64,000 bases of DNA from Terriglobus sp. TAA 43 (GTDB taxonomy: Bacteria > Acidobacteriota > Terriglobia > Terriglobales > Acidobacteriaceae): positions 670,030 to 734,029 of the forward strand of contig NZ_JUGR01000002.1 in the NCBI RefSeq assembly GCF_000800015.1, written 5' to 3'. Position 1 is the stretch's first letter; every line of letters starts with the position of its first letter. The notes beneath the pieces were generated by a model. That model was not told where the DNA came from. It ran no database searches and saw only the letters and a program-made list of their open reading frames with translations. This document shows positions 18,501-34,549 of the stretch, piece by piece. A program made the position numbers and the translations under genes.

Positions 18501-18992
18501 AAGCTGCGTTGGCTGGCGGCCATTCAACGGCAGTTCGTTGATACGCGCAGAGTCGACGACCTGCTTGTAGTTCACCGTCTCCGTTTCCAGAGACACGTTG
18601 TTCGACTGAACCGTCACTTCTTCTGTGGAAGCGCCGACCTTCATCTCTGCGTTGATGGTGCTGCTGTTACCCACTTGCAGGAGGATGTTCTGCTGCACGT
18701 ACGAGGCAAAGCCCGATGCGGTGACGGAAAGCTTATATGTTCCTACCGGGATGTTCGGGAAGGAGTAGCGGCCTTCCGCATCGCTTGTCGAGGTACGCGT
18801 ATAGTCTGTGGCCGCGTTGTTGATGGTGACGGTGGCCCCTGGGATGGTGGCACCGGCGGGATCGACCACAGTTCCTGAAAGACTGGCCGTGCCAGCGGCC
18901 TGAGCATATGCCGCGGGCGTGGATACCAGCGCGGTTCCGCCCATCAGCAGCGGACACAGAAGCAGTGCGCTTCTCCGCAATGAAATTGTCAT
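15573..18992 (-). CDS. TonB-dependent receptor, Oar-like, with carboxypeptidase-regulatory domain
   Basis: 1139 residues. The signal peptide ends near AYAQA (about 31). A carboxypeptidase-regulatory-like Ig domain follows at about 35-115 (ASLSGTVVDPAGATIPGATV, then EGRYSFPNIPVGTYKLSVTASGF). The plug domain comes next with a LPLNGRQPTQLVLITGG motif near 155-172, then a long outer-membrane barrel ending in a terminal Phe (AAKFNF), as needed for barrel assembly. This expanded family is common in Acidobacteria and is thought to import plant oligosaccharides or other large nutrients; the ligand cannot be deduced. The start has a GGAGG motif. A GAAACG/CGTTTC-type palindrome lies about 40 bases upstream. 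Confidence 0.93.
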   Translation of the reverse strand: MTISLRRSALLLCPLLMGGTALVSTPAAYAQAAGTASLSGTVVDPAGATIPGATVTINNAATDYTRTSTSDAEGRYSFPNIPVGTYKLSVTASGFASYVQQNILLQVGNSSTINAEMKVGASTEEVTVQSNNVSLETETVNYKQVVDSARINELPLNGRQPTQLVLITGGAVTSPSGDMVGSKNYATSTVISVAGGQGNYNNYVLDGGYHVDEFTNVNLPFPFPDALREFSVESNSLPARNGVHPGALVNAVTVSGTNQWHGTAFEFIRNNIINSTNFFSVAKDTLKRNQFGGTFGGYIRRDKLFFFGGYQGTRNRQVGNATGYCIPTPAELTGDFSKMGGNCTINVKDGQTLVNPVTGATISTTPGTPTYRRVDTSTYSQQSLNLVKYLPSSLADQYGYVRVALPANYSEDQYIGRVDFTWSPRHSLFGRYYITNYNAPSYYSPTNLLVTTTAGNDERVQTFTLGDTFNFTPRMINSFRGTYARRRNNRGPTAGGINAQTLGVNIYTYVPVDLRLTVTNGFSVGCGTCSPGFFNVNTEAFSDSVDWQLGSHALAFGGEYIRTGNNVLTGYLQNGNYTFNGQLSGAKNGNTGEGMIDFLTGRMQAFGQSRSQQNSFRQNIFSLYGQDTWHATQKLTATYGLRWEPMLYQTDKQGRGSTFDQTAFNNGTHSTVFPNAPAGSLYYGDAGIPKSLTNNRMLNFSPRVGLSYAADDKTVIRLGGGIMYDVPNLFMNQRQITNPPYTNEIDITGNIPFSNPWSVYPGGSPFPGVFPPDKTAVFPTQGQFVILKRNVRTPVIYQWTASLQHDLGMGWSMSMNYLGNRNNFQWIGNYFNHARYIPGNSTGLAGSCGALTGSNLPASGTACSTTASANANARTPLSLTNPTQGSYYTPTMTLVDDKAYSVYHGGIFTVQHRGTGSFSFLANYTWSKCLSLADNPGDVASTTLQNSDNPRGDYSYCGFDVRHIANVTVVAQSNFKSLHGWASAVVNHWQLAPYLRMLSGAVYNVTTGSDRSLTAQANDRPNLVPGANVYSGVKVTSSTPGNRFYFVGSAYTLNPTGTYGNLARNSLRGPAYYNMDVALSRIFPIHERLNLQLRLESFNMFNHPFLNGFTTANPTSSTFGYATAAGDPRIFQAAAKFNF

Positions 18993-19029
18993 AAAGCCTC
19001 CAAAAGAAACGCAACGAACAAAACCGGAA

Positions 19030-19040
19030 GAAAACGTTTC
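19030..19040. promoter_or_regulatory. Possible LacI-family operator before the TonB receptor gene
   Basis: GAAAACGTTTC contains the AAACGTTT palindrome core seen in many LacI/GalR operators. It lies 38-48 bases upstream of the receptor start codon, where a repressor could block transcription. No LacI-type regulator gene is in this window, so the call rests on the motif and its position only. Confidence 0.35.
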
Positions 19041-19185
19041 AGCTCGCAGGATCGAGGGTCTCGCGAGGTGGACAGGAAGCTATGCGAAATGAAGAAGATT
19101 CGTCAATAAAAATGTTTCTTATTGATAATCCGGTTCCCGTCTCGGGACGTGGCAAACGGATGACAAACTGCGGCTGGAAGCTTTC

Positions 19186-19191
19186 TATAAT
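19186..19191 (+). promoter_or_regulatory. -10 element of the glutathione peroxidase gene
   Basis: A perfect TATAAT lies 28 bases before the ATG. The only -35-like hexamer (ATGACA, 19160-19165) is 20 bases away, which is too far for a standard promoter. The -10 may act with an activator or a different -35. Confidence 0.45.
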
Positions 19192-19219
19192 GGCCGCAAG
19201 GAAACATCGGGGGAATGAG

Positions 19220-19777
19220 ATGCGGAAGCAGTTAGTGGCAGTGGCAATGTTGGCAATGAGTGTCGCCGCGAACGCGGGTTCGACGGGATCGGTCTACAGC
19301 TTTCACATGAAGACGATCGACGGCGCACCGACAACACTGGCGCCGTACAAGGGTAAGGTTTTGTTGCTGGTGAACGTGGCCAGCGCATGTGGCTTTACGC
19401 CGCAGTACACGGCTCTGGAAGCTGTCTATGAAAAGTACAAGGACAAGGGACTGGTGATTGTCGGCATTCCGGCGAATAACTTCGCCAACCAGGAGAGCGG
19501 CACAGATGCGGAGATCAAGACGTTCTGCAACCGCAAGTATCATGTGTCGTTTCCGATGATGTCGAAGATTTCCGTCAAGGGCGCGGACCAGACGCCGCTG
19601 TATGGTTACCTGACCAGCACGACGACAGATCCGAAGTTCGCCGGGGATATCAAGTGGAATTTCACTAAGTTCCTGGTTGCTCGCAATGGTCAGCCGGTGG
19701 CTCGGTTTGAGCCCGCTACGACGCCGGATTCACCGCAGGTGATTGCCGCGATTGAGAGCGAACTTAGCAAGAAGTAG
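19220..19777 (+). CDS. Glutathione peroxidase family protein, cysteine type, exported
   Basis: 185 residues from the ATG at 19220, where a signal peptide begins (cleavage near ANAGS, 20). The peroxidatic Cys57 lies in NVASACGFT, where animal enzymes have selenocysteine; the codon is an ordinary Cys codon. The catalytic partners Gln91 (ANQESG) and Trp146 (WNFTKFLV) are present, and Cys103 (TFCNRKYHV) could resolve the disulfide as in thioredoxin-dependent members. It detoxifies peroxides, most likely in the periplasm. The reductant is probably a thioredoxin-like protein rather than glutathione, by analogy with other single-domain bacterial members. Confidence 0.93.
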   Translation: MRKQLVAVAMLAMSVAANAGSTGSVYSFHMKTIDGAPTTLAPYKGKVLLLVNVASACGFTPQYTALEAVYEKYKDKGLVIVGIPANNFANQESGTDAEIKTFCNRKYHVSFPMMSKISVKGADQTPLYGYLTSTTTDPKFAGDIKWNFTKFLVARNGQPVARFEPATTPDSPQVIAAIESELSKK

Positions 19778-19806
19778 TTGTAGATAAATACCTGTACGGT
19801 GAATAG

Positions 19807-19855
19807 CGGTCCGCATCTCGCTTCGATGAAGCAGGTGCGGGCCGTATGCATTTTT
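19807..19855 (+). terminator. Probable terminator after glutathione peroxidase
   Basis: Arms CGGTCCGCATC and GGTGCGGGCCG pair over 11 positions with three G-U pairs and are followed by TATGCATTTTT. The rest of the gap to 20081 shows no gene; it ends in a good AGGAGA ribosome site for the next gene. Confidence 0.6.
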
Positions 19856-20081
19856 ACTGCACAGACATTCACCTTATATTTTCTTTCCTATTCTTTTGTG
19901 TTCGGCCTATGATCTACGCCGGAAGCTGCGGGGGTGCTGCAATCACTCCCGCGCTGCCCAACTTTTTTGCACTTACTGAATTGATGAAGCCGCTCCCTTA
20001 GAGAGCCCGGATCTGTCCCGGACAGACGCCGCATTTCTGCCATGCGCGTCATCACTGCAATCTCTTTTTCAGGAGATACCC

Positions 20082-21338
20082 ATGCACGTCCGTAGTCTTC
20101 TCACTCTTGCCTCTGCCTTGCTGTGCAAGGCTGCTGTTGCTGCCACACTGTGCGTGAGCGCCAGTGGTGGCGGATGCTATCACCACATCAGCGATGCCGT
20201 AGCTGCCGCCTCTCCAGGCGATACGATCGTGGTCGTCGAAGGCACGTTTCACGAGCAGGTGACGATCACCAAGTCGTTGTCGCTGACTGCGCTGAGCGGT
20301 GTGATTGATGCTTCCGGCATGGTCAATGGAGTTGTTGTCGATGGCCTGCACAATCCCGGTCTGGCGAATGTGCACATCTCGAATCTGACGATCAAGAACG
20401 CGAAGCATGAAGGCATTCTTGTTTTGAATGCGTCGTACGTCAGCGTGTCTGGAAACACGGTGAAGAACAATAACACGTCGCTGGCGGGAGGGATGTGCCC
20501 TGACCTGCTAACCTATGAGCCGGGTGAAGCGCAGGATTGCGGTGAAGGTATTCATTTGCAGGCAGCGGATCACGCCATTGTGACGGACAACACGGTGACG
20601 GGAAATGCGGGCGGCATCCTGATCTCAGACGATAGCGGGCCGACGCATGACAACCTGATCAGCTTTAACAATGTGCATGACAATCCCGGCGCGTGCGGCA
20701 TCACGATGGCTTCGCATGTGCCTGCGCCGAGCACCGGCGCGGCAGTGCCCTTTGGCGTGTATCACAACACGATCTATGGAAATCGTTCGTTGCGGAATGG
20801 CGCGGGTATTGGTGGCGGTGCCGGTTTCGGTATCTTCGCTTCGATTCCGGGCGCGAAGACATACAGCAATGTGGTGGTGAACAACTTCGCCAAGGACAAT
20901 GGGCTGCCGGGTATTGCGATGCATGCGCATGCACCGAATCAGCAGTTGAATGACAACATGCTGATCGGCAACACGCTTGTTGGCAATGGAGCAGATACGG
21001 CAGATGCAGCGACGGCGGGGCCGACCGGCATCAATGTGTTCTCTGCAGTGCCTACATCGAACGCGAGCGGCATCATGATCTCCGGCAATCAGATCCAGCA
21101 GGAACAGATTGATGTGAATGTGAACAATCCGCAGGCAGTGACGGTGGAGTTCAACAATCTGCTGGGCAAAGGAACCGGTGTATCCAACACGGGTGCATCG
21201 ACTGTTGATGCCACCGGCAACTGGTGGGGCTGCATCTTTGGGCCGACACTGGGACCCGGCGCTTGCTCGACTGTGAAGGGTGCGGTGATTTCTTTGCCGT
21301 GGTCGATTACGCCGGTGGATATTCAACCTAACTTCTAA
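20082..21338 (+). CDS. Secreted right-handed parallel beta-helix protein (NosD-like)
   Basis: 418 residues. Signal peptide to about 21 (KAAVAATL). The body is a run of short beta-helix rungs rich in Asn and Gly: VSGNTVKNNNTSL, VTDNTVTGNAGGILISDDS, NNVHDNPGAC and MISGNQIQQEQ. The N-terminal entry IDGL/GTFHEQVTITKSLSLTA resembles the NosD/CASH-type pectin-lyase fold. It lacks recognisable catalytic aspartates of pectate lyases, and no nos genes lie nearby, so copper binding is not implied. It may be a cell-surface carbohydrate-binding or carbohydrate-modifying protein. Single gene with its own terminator. Confidence 0.8.
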   Translation: MHVRSLLTLASALLCKAAVAATLCVSASGGGCYHHISDAVAAASPGDTIVVVEGTFHEQVTITKSLSLTALSGVIDASGMVNGVVVDGLHNPGLANVHISNLTIKNAKHEGILVLNASYVSVSGNTVKNNNTSLAGGMCPDLLTYEPGEAQDCGEGIHLQAADHAIVTDNTVTGNAGGILISDDSGPTHDNLISFNNVHDNPGACGITMASHVPAPSTGAAVPFGVYHNTIYGNRSLRNGAGIGGGAGFGIFASIPGAKTYSNVVVNNFAKDNGLPGIAMHAHAPNQQLNDNMLIGNTLVGNGADTADAATAGPTGINVFSAVPTSNASGIMISGNQIQQEQIDVNVNNPQAVTVEFNNLLGKGTGVSNTGASTVDATGNWWGCIFGPTLGPGACSTVKGAVISLPWSITPVDIQPNF

Positions 21339-21356
21339 CGGATGTGTAAGCAGTTG

Positions 21357-21384
21357 GGGCGGACTCTTGTGAGTTCGCCCTTTT
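21357..21384 (+). terminator. Rho-independent terminator after the beta-helix gene
   Basis: A ten-base stem (GGGCGGACTC with GAGTTCGCCC, one G-U pair) and a TTGT loop are followed by TTTT, 19 bases after the stop. A very similar hairpin ends the CBASS operon. Confidence 0.88.
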
Positions 21385-21445
21385 GCTTTCTGATGTGTTC
21401 CTCCGTGGCGTGTTCTCGTTGACATCGCGATTGCGAAAGAGCGAT

Positions 21446-22207
21446 ATGCTGTTGGCCATGATGAAACAGTTTGCCGCCTGCGTTCTGACTCTTTCGCTTG
21501 CTGTGTTGCCGGCGTCCGCACAGAAGACGAATACGCTTACCGCCAAAGAAAAGGCTGATGGCTGGAAGCTGCTGTTTGATGGCAAGACGACCAACGGCTG
21601 GCACAGTGCGCGTGGTGGTGGGTTCCCTGCTACTGGCTGGGCTGTGCAGGATGGCACCATCACTGTGACCGAGACAGGTGGCGAAGAAGCTGGCAACGGT
21701 GGCGACATTGTTACCGACCGTACTTACTCCAACTTTGAGTTGTCGGTGGATTTCAAGACGTCGCCCGGTGCGAACTCCGGGATCATGTACTTTGTGAACC
21801 TGGACCTGATGCCGTGGAAGAACGGACATGGTTCGCCCATTGGATTTGAGTATCAGATTCTGGATGATGCTCTGCACCCGGATGCGAAGCGCGGTAAGGA
21901 TGGTGACCGCACCGTTGCTTCACTCTATGACATGATTCCAGCTGCCGCCGATAAGCCCATCAAGCCTGTGGGTGAATGGAACACTGCTCGCATTGTGGTG
22001 CGCGGCAAGCATGCAGAGCATTGGCTGAACGGTGTGAAGGTTCTTGAGTACGATCGCGATTCACCGGAGTTCAAAGCCATTCGTGCTGCCAGCAAGTACC
22101 ATGTGTTTCCGCAGTATGGTCAGGAAACCAGCGGCTATCTTTTGCTGCAGGACCATGGCTTTCCGGTTTGGTTTCGGAATATCAAGATTCGTGAATTGCA
22201 TAGCTGA
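21446..22207 (+). CDS. Secreted DUF1080 (3-keto-disaccharide hydrolase-like) protein
   Basis: 253 residues from the ATG at 21446, which has GAAAGAG four bases upstream; ATGs at 21458 and 21461 are alternatives. The signal peptide ends near LPASAQ. The DUF1080 jelly-roll domain is complete: GWKLLFDGKTTNGWHS, WAVQDGTITVT, NFELSVDFKTSPGANSGIMYF, GFEYQILDD, GEWNTARIVVRGKHAEHWLNGVKVLEY and a closing PVWFRNIKIREL strand. The family binds or hydrolyses glycosides, with 3-keto-sugars reported for some members. It is followed after only 47 bases by the CBASS genes, without a terminator between them. Confidence 0.9.
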   Translation: MLLAMMKQFAACVLTLSLAVLPASAQKTNTLTAKEKADGWKLLFDGKTTNGWHSARGGGFPATGWAVQDGTITVTETGGEEAGNGGDIVTDRTYSNFELSVDFKTSPGANSGIMYFVNLDLMPWKNGHGSPIGFEYQILDDALHPDAKRGKDGDRTVASLYDMIPAAADKPIKPVGEWNTARIVVRGKHAEHWLNGVKVLEYDRDSPEFKAIRAASKYHVFPQYGQETSGYLLLQDHGFPVWFRNIKIRELHS

Positions 22208-22254
22208 TAAATCAGGTGCTGTCTTCTGTCTCCCGGGCTACACTGCATAACATC

Positions 22255-23130
22255 ATGACAGTTAGTCAGCGGTTCACTGGTTTCCTAAACAACATTGCAA
22301 TGACAGATCGGCAGAAAGAGGACGGGAGGCGAAATCACGCTGGGGTCCGCTCTTGCCTGAATAGGCACTACTACAGCCTTAATTCCGAAACGGCAAATAG
22401 TCTCCTGATTGGATCATGGGCAAGGCATACACGAGTGAGACCTCCGCGGGACATTGATGTGATGTTTGTACTTCCGAGGTCGGTCTATGACAGATACGAA
22501 TCAAAACCCGGAAACAAACAATCTCAGCTACTGCAAGAAGTGAAAAATGTTCTATGCAATTGCTATTCAACAACGAAGATGTCAGCGGACGGACAGATCG
22601 TTCTTGTGCCATTCGCCACACAAACAGTAGAGCTCGCTCCTTGCTTTTTACATTGGAATGGACTGTACAAGATTTGTGACACGAACAGCGGTGGGTCGTA
22701 CAAAATCGTTGATCCCACAGCCCAACAAAATAGCCTCCAACAGTCCGATACCAACAGTTCAGGAAACACACGAGATCTGATTCGGATGATGAAGAAGTGG
22801 CAAAACTACTGCAATGTTCCCTTGAAATCCTTCTGGTTGGAGAGGCTGGCAGAAGAATTTATAGCGAACTGGTCCTATCGAGGGAAATCCTCTGTCTATT
22901 ACGATTGGATGGTTCGTGATTTCTTTTCATGGCTAAAGGGACAAGCCAACACATATATTTTCCTCCCTATCACCTATGAGGCGATATCACTTGGGGATGC
23001 TTGGAAAAGCCGAGCAGAGAGTGCTTATGAACGTGCCCGCAAGGCCTGTGATCACGAAGCGGCAAATAAGAATGTGGATGCTTGGTGGGAATGGAAGAAC
23101 ATCTTCGGGGACGATGTACCGTTGAATTAA
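22255..23130 (+). CDS. CBASS cGAS/DncV-like nucleotidyltransferase (SMODS domain)
   Basis: 291 residues from the ATG at 22255; a GTG 39 bases upstream is in frame, but family members start near FxxFLxxI, which fits this ATG. It is expected to make a cyclic di- or trinucleotide on phage infection. The polymerase-beta signature is complete: Gly53-Ser54 in LLIGSWARHT, then Asp67 and Asp69 in PPRDIDVMFVLP, and the third acidic residue Glu127 in QTVELAPCF. The C-terminal helical part includes GNTRDLIRMMKKWQNYCNVPLKSFWLE, typical of bacterial CD-NTases. Base composition is low: three 60-base lines counted by hand gave 37, 42 and 47 % GC against 53-60 % beside it. The stop abuts the effector ATG (TAAATG). 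Clade and product are not assigned. Confidence 0.9.
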   Translation: MTVSQRFTGFLNNIAMTDRQKEDGRRNHAGVRSCLNRHYYSLNSETANSLLIGSWARHTRVRPPRDIDVMFVLPRSVYDRYESKPGNKQSQLLQEVKNVLCNCYSTTKMSADGQIVLVPFATQTVELAPCFLHWNGLYKICDTNSGGSYKIVDPTAQQNSLQQSDTNSSGNTRDLIRMMKKWQNYCNVPLKSFWLERLAEEFIANWSYRGKSSVYYDWMVRDFFSWLKGQANTYIFLPITYEAISLGDAWKSRAESAYERARKACDHEAANKNVDAWWEWKNIFGDDVPLN

Positions 23131-23718
23131 ATGGCCGATGATAGATCAGAAGCGCTGAGAAAAGAGTGTTACCGCCTAGTGGACACGTGTTTATACACGT
23201 CCACGACTTTCTATATCTGGTTGAGATTCTGCCGCTTTTTAAAGACGGCCTTCCTAGTAGTTCCTCTCGTTTGCGGTTCATTGGGTACTTGGAGCGTTCT
23301 CACCCGTTCTAATGTTGAAAGTTTCCGCAACCTCACTGCGCTTTTTTCTTTTCTCGCTGGCTTACTCCCTGCCGTTTACGCGGCATTGAAACTCGACAGG
23401 CACCTCGATCAATGCTGCCGTCTCGCGGGCGAATTCAAGAACCTTCAAGATCGGTTTAGGCAGGCAGGCGATATCAGCTTCCACAAAACTTTCCCCGAGT
23501 TTGAAGCGGACGTACAGCCTCTCTTCAAGCGGCTAGAGAAAGCGAGGTCAGAAAGCTTTACGGCTCCCGAATGGTGTTTTAAACGTGCTCAAAACAAGAT
23601 CAACAAAGGTGACTACACGTATACCGTCGATGAACAAGCTGCTCACCCAGCTCACCCTGTCGCCCTTCAGTACATTACAGCGAATGAATCTGATGAGCAC
23701 GAGGACAAACATAATTAA
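23131..23718 (+). CDS. Two-transmembrane SLATT-like CBASS effector
   Basis: 195 residues. The ATG directly follows the nucleotidyltransferase stop with no separate Shine-Dalgarno site, so the two are translationally coupled. Two close hydrophobic helices (about 37-57 and 66-86) form a hairpin in the membrane, preceded by a helical amphipathic segment and followed by a long cytosolic helix (about 88-158) with ARSESFTAPEW. This architecture is that of SLATT (SMODS/SLOG-associated two-TM) effectors, which are thought to be gated by the cyclic nucleotide and to open or disrupt the membrane, killing the infected cell. No Cap2/Cap3 or HORMA/TRIP13 genes follow, so it is a minimal type I arrangement. 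Confidence 0.85.
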   Translation: MADDRSEALRKECYRLVDTCLYTSTTFYIWLRFCRFLKTAFLVVPLVCGSLGTWSVLTRSNVESFRNLTALFSFLAGLLPAVYAALKLDRHLDQCCRLAGEFKNLQDRFRQAGDISFHKTFPEFEADVQPLFKRLEKARSESFTAPEWCFKRAQNKINKGDYTYTVDEQAAHPAHPVALQYITANESDEHEDKHN

Positions 23719-23736
23719 ATAACACGGACCAAGAAG

Positions 23737-23766
23737 AAGGGCGGACTCTTTCGAGTCCGCCCTTTG
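23737..23766. terminator. Terminator between the CBASS operon and rpoC
   Basis: A 12-base perfect stem (AAGGGCGGACTC/GAGTCCGCCCTT) with a TTTC loop lies 18 bases after the effector stop. TGTGTTGCTTGTTG follows on the plus strand. It can also serve rpoC from the other side, though the minus-strand U-tract is weak. Confidence 0.82.
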
Positions 23767-23787
23767 TGTTGCTTGTTGTGATCGCGC

Positions 23788-27981
<4,194 letters not shown>

Positions 27982-28137
27982 GTAGTTAGTCTCCGTGCAG
28001 TTGCGGTTCTGTGGGGAACCGGTCCTGCGGTTGGTACTGCTGCTTCGCGGTCACTTGTGGCGGGCCGCATGCCCATTCCAAAACTCTGTGCGCGCGAACC
28101 GGGTGTCGAGGGATCACCCTCGACACCGATCCGGCGT

Positions 28138-32619
<4,482 letters not shown>

Positions 32620-33088
32620 ACGTTGTAGACTCCCCTTGGTCGTGCCGAGGCCTCCCTTCCGATTTCCACCGCATCCGATGCGGTAGAGTTTCGATTGAGA
32701 GCCGAAACATAGCCGTGTGGGCGGCTGTTTCGTGGGTGGTGTGCGCTTAAAGTTCCTGCGGAGGCTCTGCCCCGGTGCGAGTTCCGCGCGCAATTGAGAT
32801 GGGCTTGATGCCCGTTCAGGGTGATACGAAGCTTGTGTTTCAGTTACTGCTGATTTCCTGCCGTTACAGTGCTACGCCGGTGTATGCGGTCTACTCGGAG
32901 GTTTTTCCGGAGACGCGAAATGGCCCACAGGGACAGGAAAGCCCGTGAGCGCAAGATCCGACTTTTGCACCAGTTCAAATTTGCTAAAAATAACTGCCGC
33001 CCTTGTTACCTTTCTCACTGCCTGGCGGGGCAGGAGACTTGAGGCGTTGACTGCACGATAGACCTCCGCCGCCTGAGGCATACCGTGG

Positions 33089-33108
33089 CCGGTTCTTGCT
33101 TGAACCGG
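33089..33108 (-). other. Hairpin in the rplL-rpoB gap
   Basis: A seven-base perfect stem (CCGGTTC/GAACCGG) with a six-base loop. The gap (32620-33273, 654 bases) holds no gene. It contains this stem and the strong hairpin at 33235-33260 and is probably the leader of rpoB. Confidence 0.4.
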
Positions 33109-33234
33109 AGAAGGTTCGAATGTCGTTTTGAGGCCGACCGTCGCGCCGTTACGCAGTCCTACGCAGGGCGGTCATCTTCCAAACGAAAGAATACTGCTTT
33201 CGTGAATAGAAAGCAAATCGCATACACAGCAAAG

Positions 33235-33260
33235 GGCTCCCGGCGCTAGCGCCGGGAGCC
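33235..33260 (-). terminator. Attenuator-like hairpin between rplL and rpoB
   Basis: An 11- to 12-base GC-rich perfect stem (GGCTCCCGGCG...) lies 14 bases after the rplL stop. On the minus strand it is followed by CTTTGCTG, a weak U-tract. Partial termination at this place is known to set the ratio of ribosomal protein to RNA polymerase in other bacteria. Confidence 0.65.
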
Positions 33261-33273
33261 GCAATGGCTGAAA

Positions 33274-33651
33274 CTACTTGATTTCAACAGTTGCGATGCC
33301 GTCGAACTTCTTGGCGATAGCAGCTGCGTCATCCTTGGAGATGTTCTCCTTCAGGGGCTTCGGAGCGCCGTCAACCAGGTCCTTAGCTTCCTTCAGGCCA
33401 AGAGCGGTCACTTCACGGACAGCCTTGATGGTGTTGATCTTGTTTGCGCCGGCATCCTTCAGGATAACGGTGAACTCGGTCTTCTCTTCTGCTGCCGGAG
33501 CGGCTGCGCCGCCACCTGCTGCAGGAGCAGCGGCTACAGCAGCAGCTGCTGCCGAAACGCCGAGGCGCTCTTCAAGCTTCTTCACGAGTTCAGCTGCTTC
33601 GAGCAGGCTGAGGCTAACGATTGCGTCTTCCAACTGCTGGATGTCTGCCAT
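33274..33651 (-). CDS. rplL: 50S ribosomal protein L7/L12
   Basis: 125 residues. The N-terminal dimerisation helix, an alanine/glycine-rich hinge (about 36-56), and the factor-binding C-terminal domain ([44 protein letters not shown]) are all present. It forms the flexible stalk of the large subunit that recruits elongation factors. AGAGGG sits eight bases before the ATG. It follows rplJ by 177 bases. Confidence 0.97.
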   Translation of the reverse strand: MADIQQLEDAIVSLSLLEAAELVKKLEERLGVSAAAAAVAAAPAAGGGAAAPAAEEKTEFTVILKDAGANKINTIKAVREVTALGLKEAKDLVDGAPKPLKENISKDDAAAIAKKFDGIATVEIK

Positions 33652-33828
33652 GGTAATTCCCTCTTTAATAATTCAATCTGGATACTGCTGATTACGTCCC
33701 CGGAATCGAACTTCTATTCCGGCTGCCCTTCCCGTATTCAAGGTTTCCGATGCGCCCAGACTTGCGCCCCCTGAAACAGTCACGACAAAACTTATGCGAA
33801 CCCGGCGGTACCCTGCCGGGTCAAACTT

Positions 33829-34482
33829 TTATCCCTCTGCGGGAGCTTCGTCGGCAGCCGCCTCGGCCTGAGCCGAAGCACCTTCCGTGTCCGCAGCAGG
33901 AGCAGCTTCTGCTTCCACTGCCGGAGCAGCTTCCACAGCAGCGGCAGGAGCCGCGCCACCCAGCTTGTTCTGCTCCACGGCCTGGTTGATCACCACAGCC
34001 AGATCGCGACCGGTTGCGTTGATGACCGTAGCCAGACGCTGTGCCGGAGCGTTGATGAGGAACAGGAGCTTCGCGAACAGCTCTTCCTTGCCCGGCATGG
34101 TTGCCAGCTGATTCACTTCCGCAACGGAAAGAACCTTGCCGTCCACAATGCCCAGCTTGAAGGTGAACTGCGAGTTGTCCTTCACCCAGGTGCTCAGAGC
34201 CTTCGCCAGAGCTACCGGATCGCCGGAGGTGTATGCAATGGAGCTGACGCCCTTCAGGCCGCCCAGTGCGTCTTCAATCTTGGTGCCTTCGCCAGCCTTG
34301 GGGGCCAGCTTGTTCTTCAGCACCTGATACTTGCCGCCCGCGTTGCGGACAGTCTTACGGAGATCAACATCCTTTGCCGCGGTCATCGCGGTGAAGGTGC
34401 CGATGATGGCAGCGGTCGCGCCCTGCAGCTCGCCTGCGAGCGCCGCAACCTTCTCCTGCTTCTTCTGCTTGGTCAATGCCAT
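33829..34482 (-). CDS. rplJ: 50S ribosomal protein L10
   Basis: 217 residues from the ATG at 34482 (MALTKQKKQEKV). It is the stalk base that carries L7/L12 dimers and contacts 23S rRNA. The core is followed by a low-complexity Ala/Glu/Pro tail of about 40 residues that most L10 proteins lack. It lies 67 bases after rplA on the same strand. In many bacteria L10 with L12 represses its own mRNA, but no leader structure was identified. Confidence 0.95.
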   Translation of the reverse strand: MALTKQKKQEKVAALAGELQGATAAIIGTFTAMTAAKDVDLRKTVRNAGGKYQVLKNKLAPKAGEGTKIEDALGGLKGVSSIAYTSGDPVALAKALSTWVKDNSQFTFKLGIVDGKVLSVAEVNQLATMPGKEELFAKLLFLINAPAQRLATVINATGRDLAVVINQAVEQNKLGGAAPAAAVEAAPAVEAEAAPAADTEGASAQAEAAADEAPAEG

Positions 34483-34549
34483 TGTCTTATCCCTCGCCGG
34501 GCACATGCCCGGCCGAATCTATCGAGCCGCGTTCGCAGCGGCGAAATCG

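Noticed and set aside
19388..19392. Selenocysteine in the glutathione peroxidase
   Set aside because: The active-site codon (residue 57) is TGT, an ordinary Cys codon, not TGA. No SECIS-like element was sought further.
20082..21338. Copper-inserting NosD proper
   Set aside because: Only the beta-helix fold is similar. No nosZ, nosR, nosF or nosY genes are near.
32620..32793. 58-codon N-terminal extension of rpoB
   Set aside because: The extra residues are not RpoB-like. A GGGGAG site precedes the ATG at 32619.
33061..33180. tRNA-like stretch in the rplL-rpoB gap
   Set aside because: A short GGTTCGAA string and a seven-base stem are present, but no acceptor stem, D-arm or anticodon arm can be folded.
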